A stretch of 64,000 nucleotides of DNA from Mycobacterium conspicuum (GCF_010730195.1 NZ_AP022613.1:3224001-3288000), one strand, 5' to 3'. Counted from the stretch's first letter, positions 41,301-51,631 are shown. Numbers and translations are program-made. Notes: generated by a model not told the origin, from the sequence alone.

Positions 41301-44300
41301 GAGGACGGGCCCGACGGCACGATGCGGGCTCGCACCGCCGTCGCACCCGCGGCGTGCAGCGTCACGTGCTGCCAGGAGAACGGCACCAGCACCGCGCCCT
41401 CGGTGAACTCGTCATCCTGTGCGGCAAGGATCACCGTGTGCAACGCCGCATCCAGGATGGCCGGGTGAACACCGAATCCGGCCGCGGACAGGCCGGCGAC
41501 CCCGGCGCCGCCGGGCAGCGCCACTTCGGCGAACAACTCATTGTCGCGGCGCCACATCGACGTCAGGCCGCGAAAGGCGGGACCGTATCCGTAGCCGCGT
41601 TCGGCCAGCCGTTCGTACCCATCGGCGATCTCTGCCGGGTCGACCGGGACGGCCCCGGCCGGTGGCCATGTCGACAGGTCCGCGCTCGCGTCGACCGACC
41701 CCCCGCGCAGCACGCCCTCGGCGTGCAGGAGCCAAGCCGAGCCCTCCTCGGCGCGCGAAAACACCGAGACCGTGCGTGCGCCCGAGTCGTCGGGGCTACT
41801 GACGACAACCTGAACGGCGACCGAGCCGGTGACCGGCAACACCAGTGGGGCAGCCAGATTCAGCTCCTCGACGACACCGCAACCCACCTCGTCGCCGGCG
41901 CGGATCGCGAAGTCGACGAACCCGGCGCCGGGGAAGAGCACTTCGCCGCCGATGGCGTGGTCGGCCAACCACCCCTGCACGCTCGGCGACAACCGGCCCG
42001 TCAAGACCACCTCGCCGGAGGCCGGCAGGTCGACCACCGCGCCCAACAACGCGTGATCGCTTGCGCCCAAACCGAGTCCGGCCGCGTCCGTCGGGCCGTC
42101 GCCGCCGGAAAGCCAAAACCGGCGCCGCTCAAAGGCATAGGTGGGCAACTCGACGAAGCGGCCCGCGCCGACGGCGGCGCGCCAGTTCACCTCCATGCCG
42201 GTGACGAAACCCTGTGCCGCGGCGTGGATCAGCGTCGACGGCTCGGGGCGGTCCTTGCGCAGCGCGCACATGGTCAGGATGGGAGCGGTTCCCTCCTGGG
42301 CGGCCAGCAGTTCTTCGATCGAAGCGGTCAGCCCGCTGCCGGGCCCGACTTCGAAGAAGCGAGTCGCACCTTCGGCGTGGGCGAACCGGATGCTGTCGGC
42401 GAATCGCACGGCCTCGCGGATGTGCCGCTTCCAGTAGGCCGGTGAGGCGAAGTCGTCCCCCGCGAGTTGTCCAGTCAAATTCGACACGATCGGAATGGCG
42501 GCGGTCCCGACGGGGAGACTGGCCGCGACGGTGCCGAATTCGTCGATCATCGGGTCCATCAACGGCGAGTGGAAGGCGTGCGACACGGCCAGCCGGTGCA
42601 CCCGGCGACCCGCGGCGCGCAGCCGGTCGGCCACGGTGGTCACCGCGGCCTCGGCGCCCGAGATCACCACCGAGGCCGGACCGTTGACCGCGGCGATGCT
42701 GACTTCGGGGCTCAGCTCGGCCCGCGCTTCCTCCTCCGTCGCCTGCACCGCGAACATCGCCCCGCCGGGCGGCAGTGCCTGCATGAACCGGCCGCGGGCG
42801 GCGACCAGCACCGCGGCGTTCTCCAGCGAGAGCACTCCGGCAACATGCGCGGCGGAGAGCTCCCCGACCGAGTGGCCCATCACGAAATCGGCTCGCACGC
42901 CCCAGGATTCCAGCAACCGGAACAGCGCGACTTCCGCCGCGAAAAGCGCGGGCTGGGCGAATTCCGTTGTGTTCAGGGCTATTTCGCTGGCCTCATCGGA
43001 GCCCCACATGACGTCGCGCAGCGGGCGCAGCAGGTGGCGGTCCAGCTCGGCCACCGCCGCATCGAAGGCCTCGGCGAAGACCGGGTACGCGGCGTGCAGG
43101 CCCATCCCCATGCCCAGCAGCTGGGAGCCCTGGCCGGGGAACACGAAGGCGGTCTTGCCTCCCGGCTTGACGGCGCCACGGATCGCGCCGGTCAGCTCGT
43201 CGACGCCGGCCAGCAACTCGCCGCGGTCGCCGCCCAGCACGACGGCGCGATGCTCGAAGGCCGAGCGGCCCGCGAGCGACCACGCCACGTCGATGGGGTC
43301 GAGCTCGGCGCGGGACCGCACGTGTCCGGCCAGCCGGGCGGCGTACGAATCGAGCGCGGCGGCCGATTTCGCCGACAGCACCCACGGAATCACCGGCACC
43401 TGCGGGCGATCCGGTACTTCGCCGGCTTGCGTCGCGGGCGCCGCCTCCACGATGACGTGTGCGTTGGTGCCGCTGATCCCGAACGAGGACACCCCGGCCC
43501 TGCGCACGTGGCCCGTCTGCGGCCAGGGTCGGGCCTCGGTCAGCAGCGACACCGCGCCCGCGGACCAGTCCACGTGCGGGGTGGGTTGGTCGACGTGCAG
43601 TGTGGCGGGCAGCATCTCGTGACGCATCGCCAGGATCATCTTGATCACGCCGGCGACACCGGCGGCGGCCTGCGTGTGACCCAGGTTCGACTTGATCGAC
43701 CCCAACCAGAGCGGCTCGGTGCGGTCTTGTCCGTAGGTGGCCAGCAAGGCCTGCGCCTCGATCGGGTCGCCCAGCATCGTCCCCGTGCCGTGACCTTCGA
43801 CCACGTCGACGTCGGCCGCCGACAGCCCGGCGTTGGCCAGTGCCGAGCGCACCACGCGCTGCTGGGATGGGCCGTTGGGCGCGGTCAACCCGTTCGAGGC
43901 GCCGTCCTGATTGACGGCGGAGCCCCGCACCAGCGCCAGCACCGGGTGGCCCAGCCGCTGCGCGTCCGACAACCGCTCCACCACCAAAATGCCGCCGCCC
44001 TCGGAGAATCCGGTGCCGTCGGCCGCACCCGCGTAGGCCTTGCAGCGGCCATCGGGCGACAGCCCACGCATGCGCGCGAACTCGACGAAGATGTCCGGTG
44101 TGGAGTTGACGGTGACACCCCCGGCCAGGGCCAAATCACACTCGCCGGAGCGCAGCGAGTGCAGGGCCATGTGCAACGCCACCAACGACGACGAGCACGC
44201 CGTGTCCACCGACACCGCCGGGCCCTCCAGACCGAGCGCGTACGAAACCCGCCCGGAGGCGACACTGGTCGACTGGCCGGTGAGCCGGAAGCCTTCGACG

Positions 44301-47300
44301 GCGTCGGATGCTCCGTTGGCGCCCATGCCGTAACCCTGGGTGTACACCCCGGCGAACACTCCGGTGGCGCTGCCCCGCAGTGCGCCGGGCTCAATTCCCG
44401 CTCGCTCCAAGGCTTCCCAGGACAGCTCCAGCAACATCCGCTGCTGCGGATCCATCGCCAGCGCCTCGCTGGGTGTGATGCCGAAAAACGCCGGGTCGAA
44501 GTCGGCGACACCGTCCACAAAGCCGCCGAAGCGGGTGTTGCAGGTGCCCGCCACGTCGGGGTCCGGGTTGTACAGGCCGGCCAAATTCCAGCCCCGGTCG
44601 ACGGGGAACTCGGACAACACATCGCGGCCTTCGGCCAGCATCTCCCAGAGCTCGTCGGGTGACTCGATCCCGCCGGGATAGCGGCACGACATCCCGACGA
44701 TCGCGATTTGGTCGTCTCCGGTGACCCGCACCGCGGGGGCCTGCGGGACCTCGGGAGCGACCCCGGCGAGCTCGCCGCGGATGTAACCGGCGAGGCTGTT
44801 GGGCGTCGGATAGTCGAAGATCAGCGTGGGTGAAAGCGCCAGTCCGGTAGCGGTTTTGAGCCGATTGCGCATCTCGATCGCGGTGAGCGAATCGAAACCC
44901 AAATCTTGGAACGCGTTGTCCGGGTCGATCGCCTCGGCGGTGATGGAGCCGAGCACCGTCGCGATGTGCGAGCGCACCAGATCCAGCACCACCGCATGCT
45001 GCTGGGCTTCGGGGAGTCCGGAAAGCCGGTGCGCCAGAGCAGATTTCGATTTCTCCGCGGCCAGCGAGTCGTCGACCCTGCGCCGGGTCGGCGCGCTGAG
45101 CAGGTCGGCGAACATCGGTGGCACCCCGACCGTGTGGGCACGCAGCGCGGCCACGTCGATGCGGGCGGGCGCGAGATACGGTTCGTCGATGATCAGTGCG
45201 CTGTCGAACAATTCCATCGCCTCGTCCGACGACAGCGCCAGGATTCCGTCGCGGCCCAGGCGGGCCAGGTCGGCGGCGTCCAGTCCGCCGGTCATGGCGC
45301 TGGCCTGCTCCCACAGCCCCCAGCCCAGCGAGATGGCCGGCAGGCCGTGGGCACGCCGGTGCGCGGCCAGCGCGTCGAGGAACGAGTTGGCGGCGCCGTA
45401 GTTGGCCTGGCCGGACGATCCCACCAGCGCGGCCATCGAGGAGAACAGCACGAACGCGGACAGATCCAGTTCGCGAGTCAACTCGTGTAGGTTCCACGCC
45501 GCGTCGACCTTGGCCCGCAACACCGCGTCCACCCTTTCGGGGGTCAACGACGTCACCACCGCGTCGTCCAGCACTCCGGCCGCGTGCACCACACCCGACA
45601 GCGGCCGGTCGGCCGAAATGTCGGCGAGCACCGCGGCGAGTTCCGCGCGGTCGCCGGCGTCGCACGCGACGACCCGGACCTCGGCCCCGGCATCCCGTAG
45701 CTCAGCGGTCAGTTCCGCCGAACCCGGCGCATCCGAGCCGCGGCGGCTCAACAGGGCCAGGCTGCGGACGCCGTGGTGTGCCACCAGGTGCCGGGCCAGC
45801 GCCGAACCGGCCATCCCGGTCCCGCCGGTGATCAACACGGTGCCCGAGGCCAACCCGCCACCGGGCCCATCGGGCCCGGCCGGGAACGTCATCACGACCT
45901 TGCCGATATGACGCGCCTGGCTCAGGTAGCGCAGCGCCGCGCGGGCCCGCCGGATGTCAAAGGTGGTGACCCGCACCGGATGCAGCACGCCGGCGTCGAA
46001 CAGCGCGGCAAGCTGCATCATCCACTGGTGCATCCGGGGACGACCCGGCTCGAAGAGGTCGAACGCCCGGTAGCGCACGCCCGGGTAGTCCCGGGCGACC
46101 ACATCGGGATCGCGGATGTCGGTCTTGCCCATCTCCAGGAACACCCCGCCGGGTGCCACCAACCGCAGTGAAGCGTCGACGAATTCACCGGCAAGCGAGT
46201 CCAAGACGATATCCATGCCCCGGCCGCCGGTGACGGTGCGGAACTTCTCCTCGAAGTCCAGGCTCCGCGAATCCGAGATGTGATCGTCGTCGAAACCCAT
46301 GGCGCGCAGCGTGTCCCACTTGCCGCGGCTGGCGGTGCCAAACACCTCCAGCCCCAGGTGCCTGGCCAGCTGCACCGCGGCCATCCCCACGCCGCCCGCG
46401 GCGGCGTGCACGAGCACCCGCTGACCCGGCTTGGCGTCGGCCAAGTCCACGAACGCCATGTAGGCGGTGGCGAAAACGACTGATACGGCGGCGGCCTCGG
46501 AGTAGGACCAATCGGCGGGCTTCGGTACCAGGAGGCGCACGTCGGCCGGAACCAGGGTGCCGCTGCCCTCGGGGAAGAACCCGTACACCGAGTCGCCGAC
46601 CGCGAATTCGGTGACTCCCGGGCCGACTTCGACGACAACGCCGGCGCCCTCGCCGCCGAGCACGGCGTCGTGGGTGAACATTCCCAGCGTGACCATGATG
46701 TCGCGGAAGTTCGCCGCGACGGCACGCAGCGCCACCCGTACCCAGCCCGGCTGCAGTGGCGCTCCCGCGTTGGGAACCGGTTCCAGCCGCAGGTTTTCGA
46801 AGGTGCCCGCGCTGCTCAGCCCCAGCCGCCACGGCACGTCGGCGGGCGGTGTCAGCAGGTCGTCGACGGCGCGGCTGCCGCGCACCCGAGGGGTGTGGAC
46901 GGTTCCGCGCCGCACCAATGCCTGCGGCTCACCGGTCGCCAGCACCGAGGCTACCATCGAATCATCAAGGGGCACATCGGAATCCACCAGAATGATCCGG
47001 CCGGGATGCTCGGTCTGCGCCGACCGCACCAGCCCCCACACCGCCGCGCCCGCCAGGTCCGTGACGTCCTCGCCCGCCAGGCCCATCGCCCCCCGGGTCG
47101 CCACGACCAGCACACCGGAGTCCCGCTCCGTCAGCCACGCCTGGACGGCGGCCAGCACCGAGCGGGTACGCCGATGGCTGTCCGCCACCGGATCACCGTC
47201 GGCCGCAACGCATTCAAATATCTCGTAGGACGCCTCGCCGGTGGACGCCGAGTGGCCGGACGCGGGCGACCACATCAACTCGAACAGCCGGTCCGGACCG

Positions 47301-50300
47301 GACCGGGGCAGCACGGCGGCCCGCAGTTGCTGCTCGTTGACCGGTCGCGCCACCATCGCGCGCACCGACAACACCGGCAACCCCAACCCGTCGGCGAGCT
47401 CGACCGAGACCGCCCAAGCACCCGCGGCACCCGCATCACCGGTCGGGGCGATCCGCGCCCGCACCGCCGACGCGCCGGCGGCGTGCAGTGACACGCCCTG
47501 CCAGGAGAACGGCAACATCAATTCGGGATCGTGCTGCGCTATCACGGCGGCGTGTAGCGCGGCATCGAGCAGCGCCGGGTGCACGCCGAAACCGGCCACG
47601 CCGCCGGCTTGTTCGGGCAACTGCACCTCGGCGAACAGTTCCTCGCCGCGGGCCCACACCGCGGTCAGTCCGCGAAATGCCGGACCGTATCCGTAGCCGA
47701 ACTGCGCGAGTCGGTCGTAACCGTCGGCCACCTCGATGGCTTGCGCCCCCACCGGCGGCCACACCGACATGTCCGATGCGGGTTCGACCGTTCCCGATCC
47801 CAACGCGCCCTCGGCGTGGCGCACCCATGCGCCGTCCACGTCGGCGCGGGAGTAGATCGCAACGCTGCGTCGGCCGTCTTCCCCCTCCGCCGGGGCCGGA
47901 CCCACGACCACTTGCAGCGCAACCGAATCGCCGGCCGGCACGAGCAGCGGTGTCTGCAGCGTCAGCTCCTCGACCACCGAGCAGCCGACCTGGTCGCCGG
48001 CGCGGATCGCCAACTCCACGAAGCCCGCGCCCGGGAACACGGCCGACCCGGACACCGCATGGTCGGCCAGCCACGGCTGAGCACTCGTCGACAGTCGGCC
48101 CGTCAGGAGAACGCCGCCGGACGCCGGCAGGTCCACCACCGCACCGAGCAACGCGTGCCCGCTCGCGCCCTGCCCCAGACCGGAGGCGTCGACACCCAGA
48201 TTGATGCCGGTCAGCCAAAAGCGGTGCCGCTCAAAGGCATACGTCGGCAGCTCGACGAAGGACGCCCCCTCGAGCACGCCGCGCCAGTCCACGTTCACAC
48301 CCGCGACGAACGCGGTCGCGACCGATGTCAGGAACCGCTGCAGCCCGCCGTCGTCGCGGCCCAGTGTCGGCACCACGATCGGTTCGGCGTTGCCGCCGGC
48401 CGCGCAATCGTGGAACGTGTCCTCGATCCCGGCGATCAACGCGGGATGCGGGCTGGATTCGATGAACGTCCGGTACCCGAGCTCGCACGCGCTGCGCACG
48501 GCCTGGTCGAACTGCACGGTCTGACGAACGTTGCGATACCAGTATTCGGCGTCCAAACCGGCTGTGTTCAAACGGTTTCCGGTCACCGTGGAGAAGAACG
48601 CGGTGCGCGTGGGCTGCGGCTCGATGCCGGCCAGTGCCTCGACAAGCTCGTTACGTATCGCCTCGACCTCGGGCGAGTGCGACGCGTAGTCGACGTCGAT
48701 CCGGCGGGTGCGCACGTCCAGGTCGGCGCAGAACGCGATGAGTTCCTCCAGCGCCGCGACCTCGCCCGACACCACCACGGCCGACGGGCCGTTGACGGCG
48801 GCGATTCCGAGTCGATTCCCGTAGGCCGCCAACAGTTCTCGCACCCGGTCGACGCCGCACGCGATGGACACCATGCCGCCCGGGCCGGCCAGCGACCGCA
48901 GCAACTTGCTGCGCAGCGTGACCACCTTGGCGGCGTCGCGCAGCGACAGCGCACCGGCGACGTACGCGGCCGCGATCTCGCCCTGAGAATGACCGATCAC
49001 CGCATCGGGGCGCACGCCGACGGATTTCCACAGCTCCGCCAGCGACACCATGACCGCGAACAGCACCGGCTGCACCACGTCGACGCGGTCCATGTCGGCC
49101 GCACCCGGGGTGCCGCGCAGCACGTCGATCAGCGACCAGTCGACGAAATCCGCGAAGGCTTCCGCGCAGGCCTCGATCTGACGCGCGAATACCGGTGCGG
49201 TGTCCAGCAATTCGATGGCCATGCCTAGCCACTGGGAGCCCTGGCCGGGGAACACGAACAGGTGCTTGCCCGCGGGCGCGGCGGTGCCACGAATCGCCGA
49301 GGCGGCGGTGCCGTCAGCAACGGCCAGTTCGTCCAGTCCGGCGAGCAGCCGATCCCGATCGGCGCCGACGACCACGCCTCGATGCTCGAAGGTGGCGCGG
49401 CCGGCCAGCGACCACCCGACATCGGCGATGTCGACGTCGCCGTGCGCCCGCAGATAATCGGCCATCCGTGCGGCCTGCGCGCATAGCGCCGCCTCCGACT
49501 TCGCCGACAATGCCCAGGGCACCACCGGCACGGTCGATCCGCCGCGTTCACCGCGGTCTAGGGCGGGCGCCTGCTCCACGATCACGTGCGCGTTGGTGCC
49601 GCTGATGCCGAACGATGACACCCCGGCCCGTCGGACGTGACCGTCGGCCGGCCAGGCCCGCGCCTCGGTGACCAGCCGCACCGCCCCGGCCGTCCAATCC
49701 ACGTGCGGGCTGGGCGCGTCGACGTGCAGCGTGGCGGGCACCGTCTGGTGGCGGATCGCCTGCACCATCTTGATCACCCCGGCGACGCCCGCGGCGGCCT
49801 GCGTGTGACCCATGTTCGATTTGATCGACCCCAGCCAGAGCGGCTCGGCGCGATCCTGCCCGTAGCTGGCCAACAACGCCTGAGCCTCGATGGGATCGCC
49901 GAGCGTGGTCCCGGTCCCGTGGCCCTCGACCACGTCGACGTCGGCCGGCGATAACCCCGCGTTCGCCAGGGCCGCGCGCACCACCCGCTGCTGCGACGGA
50001 CCGTTGGGCGCCGTCAGCCCGTTCGACGCCCCGTCCTGGTTGACCGCCGTACCGCGCACCACGGCCAGCACCGGATGCCCCAACCGCTGGGCGTCCGAGA
50101 GCCGCTCCACCACCAACATGCCGCCGCCTTCGGACCAGCCCACGCCGTCGGCCGCGCCCGCGTAGGCCTTGCAGCGCCCGTCGGGCGCCAGCCCGCGGTG
50201 CCGGCTGAACTCGACGAAGACGGTGGGGGTGGCGTTGACGGTGGCGCCGCCGGCCAGCGCCAGGTCGCACTCGCCCGACCGCAGCGACTGCACCGCCATG

Positions 50301-50932
50301 TGCAAGGCCACCAGCGACGACGAACACGCCGTGTCCACCGACACCGCCGGGCCCTCCAGACCCAGCACGTAGGACACCCGACCGGAGGCCACACTCGAGG
50401 TGGTCCCGGTCAGCCGATAACCCTCGATCTCTTCGGCCAACATGCCGTAGCCCTGCACAATGAGGCCGGCGAACACCCCGGTCGCGCTCCCCCGTAGCCC
50501 GCTCGGGTCGATCCCGCCGCGTTCGAGCGCCTCCCAGGACAGCTCCAGCAACATCCGATGCTGGGGATCCATGGCCAGCGCCTCGCTGGGCGCGATTCCG
50601 AAGAAGGCCGGATCGAAATCCGCCACGCCGTCGACGAAGCCGCCGGTCCGCGCGTAGGTCTTGTGGCGCACGTCCGGATCGGGGTCGAACAGGACGGCCA
50701 AATCCCAGCCGCGATCGGTCGGAAACTCCGAGATCACGTCCCGGCCTTCGGCGACCATCTGCCACAGGCCCTCCGGGGAGTCGATCCCGCCGGGGAAGCG
50801 GCACGACATGCCCACAATGGCGATCGGCTCATTCGACCGTTCCAGCAACGCACGGTTGGTGCGCTTCAGGCGATCAACCTGGACCAGCGCTTTGCGCAGC
50901 GCCTCGGTCGCATGCTGGAGTTGATCAACCAT
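38360..50932 (-). CDS. pks12: Two-module type I polyketide synthase Pks12
   Basis: A 4190-residue synthase; M. tuberculosis Pks12 is about 4150 and makes the mycoketide lipid of mannosyl phosphomycoketides. An N-terminal coiled docking helix (residues 1-33) is followed by two full modules, each KS-AT-DH-ER-KR-ACP. KS cysteines are Cys203 and about Cys2246 (DTACSSS). AT1 (GHSQGE near 648, then YASH) has methylmalonyl-type motifs; AT2 (GHSVGE near 2687, then HAFH) has malonyl-type motifs. DH motifs WLADHA lie near 956 and 2990, ER motifs HAAAGGVGMAA near 1510 and 3570, KR motifs GGTGMAG near 1703 and 3752. Carrier serines (GFDSL) are near 2013 and 4066. There is no thioesterase. The C-terminal tail recurs in the USP-ACP protein. 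Confidence 0.96.
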   Translation of the reverse strand: MVDQLQHATEALRKALVQVDRLKRTNRALLERSNEPIAIVGMSCRFPGGIDSPEGLWQMVAEGRDVISEFPTDRGWDLAVLFDPDPDVRHKTYARTGGFVDGVADFDPAFFGIAPSEALAMDPQHRMLLELSWEALERGGIDPSGLRGSATGVFAGLIVQGYGMLAEEIEGYRLTGTTSSVASGRVSYVLGLEGPAVSVDTACSSSLVALHMAVQSLRSGECDLALAGGATVNATPTVFVEFSRHRGLAPDGRCKAYAGAADGVGWSEGGGMLVVERLSDAQRLGHPVLAVVRGTAVNQDGASNGLTAPNGPSQQRVVRAALANAGLSPADVDVVEGHGTGTTLGDPIEAQALLASYGQDRAEPLWLGSIKSNMGHTQAAAGVAGVIKMVQAIRHQTVPATLHVDAPSPHVDWTAGAVRLVTEARAWPADGHVRRAGVSSFGISGTNAHVIVEQAPALDRGERGGSTVPVVPWALSAKSEAALCAQAARMADYLRAHGDVDIADVGWSLAGRATFEHRGVVVGADRDRLLAGLDELAVADGTAASAIRGTAAPAGKHLFVFPGQGSQWLGMAIELLDTAPVFARQIEACAEAFADFVDWSLIDVLRGTPGAADMDRVDVVQPVLFAVMVSLAELWKSVGVRPDAVIGHSQGEIAAAYVAGALSLRDAAKVVTLRSKLLRSLAGPGGMVSIACGVDRVRELLAAYGNRLGIAAVNGPSAVVVSGEVAALEELIAFCADLDVRTRRIDVDYASHSPEVEAIRNELVEALAGIEPQPTRTAFFSTVTGNRLNTAGLDAEYWYRNVRQTVQFDQAVRSACELGYRTFIESSPHPALIAGIEDTFHDCAAGGNAEPIVVPTLGRDDGGLQRFLTSVATAFVAGVNVDWRGVLEGASFVELPTYAFERHRFWLTGINLGVDASGLGQGASGHALLGAVVDLPASGGVLLTGRLSTSAQPWLADHAVSGSAVFPGAGFVELAIRAGDQVGCSVVEELTLQTPLLVPAGDSVALQVVVGPAPAEGEDGRRSVAIYSRADVDGAWVRHAEGALGSGTVEPASDMSVWPPVGAQAIEVADGYDRLAQFGYGYGPAFRGLTAVWARGEELFAEVQLPEQAGGVAGFGVHPALLDAALHAAVIAQHDPELMLPFSWQGVSLHAAGASAVRARIAPTGDAGAAGAWAVSVELADGLGLPVLSVRAMVARPVNEQQLRAAVLPRSGPDRLFELMWSPASGHSASTGEASYEIFECVAADGDPVADSHRRTRSVLAAVQAWLTERDSGVLVVATRGAMGLAGEDVTDLAGAAVWGLVRSAQTEHPGRIILVDSDVPLDDSMVASVLATGEPQALVRRGTVHTPRVRGSRAVDDLLTPPADVPWRLGLSSAGTFENLRLEPVPNAGAPLQPGWVRVALRAVAANFRDIMVTLGMFTHDAVLGGEGAGVVVEVGPGVTEFAVGDSVYGFFPEGSGTLVPADVRLLVPKPADWSYSEAAAVSVVFATAYMAFVDLADAKPGQRVLVHAAAGGVGMAAVQLARHLGLEVFGTASRGKWDTLRAMGFDDDHISDSRSLDFEEKFRTVTGGRGMDIVLDSLAGEFVDASLRLVAPGGVFLEMGKTDIRDPDVVARDYPGVRYRAFDLFEPGRPRMHQWMMQLAALFDAGVLHPVRVTTFDIRRARAALRYLSQARHIGKVVMTFPAGPDGPGGGLASGTVLITGGTGMAGSALARHLVAHHGVRSLALLSRRGSDAPGSAELTAELRDAGAEVRVVACDAGDRAELAAVLADISADRPLSGVVHAAGVLDDAVVTSLTPERVDAVLRAKVDAAWNLHELTRELDLSAFVLFSSMAALVGSSGQANYGAANSFLDALAAHRRAHGLPAISLGWGLWEQASAMTGGLDAADLARLGRDGILALSSDEAMELFDSALIIDEPYLAPARIDVAALRAHTVGVPPMFADLLSAPTRRRVDDSLAAEKSKSALAHRLSGLPEAQQHAVVLDLVRSHIATVLGSITAEAIDPDNAFQDLGFDSLTAIEMRNRLKTATGLALSPTLIFDYPTPNSLAGYIRGELAGVAPEVPQAPAVRVTGDDQIAIVGMSCRYPGGIESPDELWEMLAEGRDVLSEFPVDRGWNLAGLYNPDPDVAGTCNTRFGGFVDGVADFDPAFFGITPSEALAMDPQQRMLLELSWEALERAGIEPGALRGSATGVFAGVYTQGYGMGANGASDAVEGFRLTGQSTSVASGRVSYALGLEGPAVSVDTACSSSLVALHMALHSLRSGECDLALAGGVTVNSTPDIFVEFARMRGLSPDGRCKAYAGAADGTGFSEGGGILVVERLSDAQRLGHPVLALVRGSAVNQDGASNGLTAPNGPSQQRVVRSALANAGLSAADVDVVEGHGTGTMLGDPIEAQALLATYGQDRTEPLWLGSIKSNLGHTQAAAGVAGVIKMILAMRHEMLPATLHVDQPTPHVDWSAGAVSLLTEARPWPQTGHVRRAGVSSFGISGTNAHVIVEAAPATQAGEVPDRPQVPVIPWVLSAKSAAALDSYAARLAGHVRSRAELDPIDVAWSLAGRSAFEHRAVVLGGDRGELLAGVDELTGAIRGAVKPGGKTAFVFPGQGSQLLGMGMGLHAAYPVFAEAFDAAVAELDRHLLRPLRDVMWGSDEASEIALNTTEFAQPALFAAEVALFRLLESWGVRADFVMGHSVGELSAAHVAGVLSLENAAVLVAARGRFMQALPPGGAMFAVQATEEEARAELSPEVSIAAVNGPASVVISGAEAAVTTVADRLRAAGRRVHRLAVSHAFHSPLMDPMIDEFGTVAASLPVGTAAIPIVSNLTGQLAGDDFASPAYWKRHIREAVRFADSIRFAHAEGATRFFEVGPGSGLTASIEELLAAQEGTAPILTMCALRKDRPEPSTLIHAAAQGFVTGMEVNWRAAVGAGRFVELPTYAFERRRFWLSGGDGPTDAAGLGLGASDHALLGAVVDLPASGEVVLTGRLSPSVQGWLADHAIGGEVLFPGAGFVDFAIRAGDEVGCGVVEELNLAAPLVLPVTGSVAVQVVVSSPDDSGARTVSVFSRAEEGSAWLLHAEGVLRGGSVDASADLSTWPPAGAVPVDPAEIADGYERLAERGYGYGPAFRGLTSMWRRDNELFAEVALPGGAGVAGLSAAGFGVHPAILDAALHTVILAAQDDEFTEGAVLVPFSWQHVTLHAAGATAVRARIVPSGPSSVSIELADGLGLPVLSVASMVARPINAQQLLAAISNSGPDRLFEVVWSAQAPRDVQPVRVFGWGTTTVAAAPDGAEPAAYLFESSPVADDVMADVYAATRAVLPVLQAWLTRHSAATLVVSTRGAVAMAGEDVTDLAGAAVWGLVRAAQTEHPGRIVLVDSDVPLDDSAVGAALAAGEPQVVLRGGVVHTARVHGSRAVGGLLVPPSEGPWRLGMSSRGTFDNLRLEPIPDAEVDAPLGAGRVRVALSAIAANFRDVMIALGLYPDPDAIMGIEASGVVLETGPGDARFAVGDHVMGLFPEGTGTLAVTDQRLLAKAPAGWSHTSAASTSVVFTTAYYALTDLAAAKAGQHVLVHAAAGGVGMAAAQLARHLGLEVFATASRGKWDTLRAMGFDDEHISDSRSLEFEDKFRAVTGGRGFDVVLDSLAGEFVDASLRLVAPGGVFLEMGKTDIRDPGVIAREYAGVRYRAFDLLEAGADRIARILDDLVELFEGAVLRPLPVTRFDVRRAPAALRYLSQARHVGKVVMMLPGAWRDGTVLITGGTGMAGSALARHVVAGHGVRSLVLVSRRGLAAPGAPELVAELNAAGAEVKVVACDAADRAALAKVIADIPVQHPLSAVIHAAGAIDDAVVTSLTPERMDVALRAKADAAWNLHELTRDLDVSAFVLFSSMAGLVGSSGQGNYAAANSFLDALAAHRRAHGLPAISLGWGLWEQASAMTGGLATVDFARFARDGIEAMSSVEALQLFDTALIVDEPFVLPAHIDLAALRAKFDSGTLPPMFVDLINAPTRRQVGDSLAAEKSKSVLLQRLEGLPEDEQDAMLLDLVRSHIATVLGNASPESIDPDQAFQELGFDSLTAVEMRNRLKSATGLPLSPTLIFDYPNSAALAGHIRRELVGSSGQTAAVAAPGEAEIQRVVASIPVKRLRQAGVLELLLELANEADGGGQSAQPKAGDAAGEKSIADMDLDDLVNTALLNDDD

Positions 50933-51256
50933 TACTAACCTCGTCTAGTCTCACCAAGCTACTGGCCGTCATGAACAGCCGTGTGCCGAGTCGCGGAAGT
51001 TGTTGCACGATCTGATTGCGCCCTGATATCGGCCGTTATTGCGGCCGGTGCGCGACCGTCGTCGTGCCGCTGACCGCCCAAGAATGTCGCTGGTGAGTAT
51101 CGCCAACGTCGGCAGGATTTCAAAACGTCGGTACCCCCGGCTTCTATATGAGGAACGGTGTCGATCCAGGCAACCGCTTGTCCAGGGGTTTCACGACATC
51201 CACGGACTGCGATGGGAGTCCGCCGCCCATGGCGCGACTGTACCCGAACGTCGCGG
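50933..51256. other. Intergenic region upstream of pks12
   Basis: This 324-bp gap between the pks12 start and the end of the Rv2049c-like gene should hold the pks12 promoter. Both flanking genes are on the minus strand. I see no gene, RNA or strong repeat in it. Confidence 0.5.
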
Positions 51257-51631
51257 TCAGACACCTACGCGTCGCCAGCCGTCGGCCGCCCTGGCCGCGC
51301 GCAGCAGCACGTCGCACAGTTCACGCAGCTCGGTCGCCCCGGCGCCCTCGTCGAGCGCGGTCGCGACGTCCTCGGCCGCGCATCTGACCTGGTAGACGCG
51401 ATCCGACAGGTCGGCGGCGTCGTCGGCCGACAACACGATCGCGTCGGCGGGCAGCGCGGCGCCGGCCTCGCCCCGGCTGATCATGGCCCGTTGCTCGTAG
51501 GCGCGTTGGCGACAGGACTGTCGACAGTACTGGCGGCGTCGGCCCAATCCGACCTCGGTGACGTCGCGGCCGCACCAGCGGCACGGCTGAGGCCCGGCGC
51601 GCCTTTTTGCAGAGGTCCGCCCTGAGGTCAC
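51257..51631 (-). CDS. Rv2049c-like small protein with a cysteine pattern suggesting zinc binding
   Basis: About 124 residues from a GTG at 51631. The N-terminal half has CRWCGRDVTEVGLGRRRQYC followed by RQSCRQRAYEQRA, four cysteines in CxxC-x16-CxxxC spacing, as in small zinc ribbons or treble clefs. The C-terminal half is an acidic helix (DDAADLSDRVYQVRCAAEDV). By position between pks12 and rbpA it corresponds to Rv2049c, though it is longer than the 74-residue annotation I recall. ATGs at 51703 and 51763 are in frame, so the start is open. It is divergent from rbpA. Function unknown. Confidence 0.65.
   Translation of the reverse strand: MTSGRTSAKRRAGPQPCRWCGRDVTEVGLGRRRQYCRQSCRQRAYEQRAMISRGEAGAALPADAIVLSADDAADLSDRVYQVRCAAEDVATALDEGAGATELRELCDVLLRAARAADGWRRVGV

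Noticed and set aside
42467..44662. Very long plus-strand open frames inside pks12 (for example 731 codons)
   Set aside because: They are antisense shadows of a highly GC-rich coding region, have no domains, and conflict with the intact 4190-codon gene.
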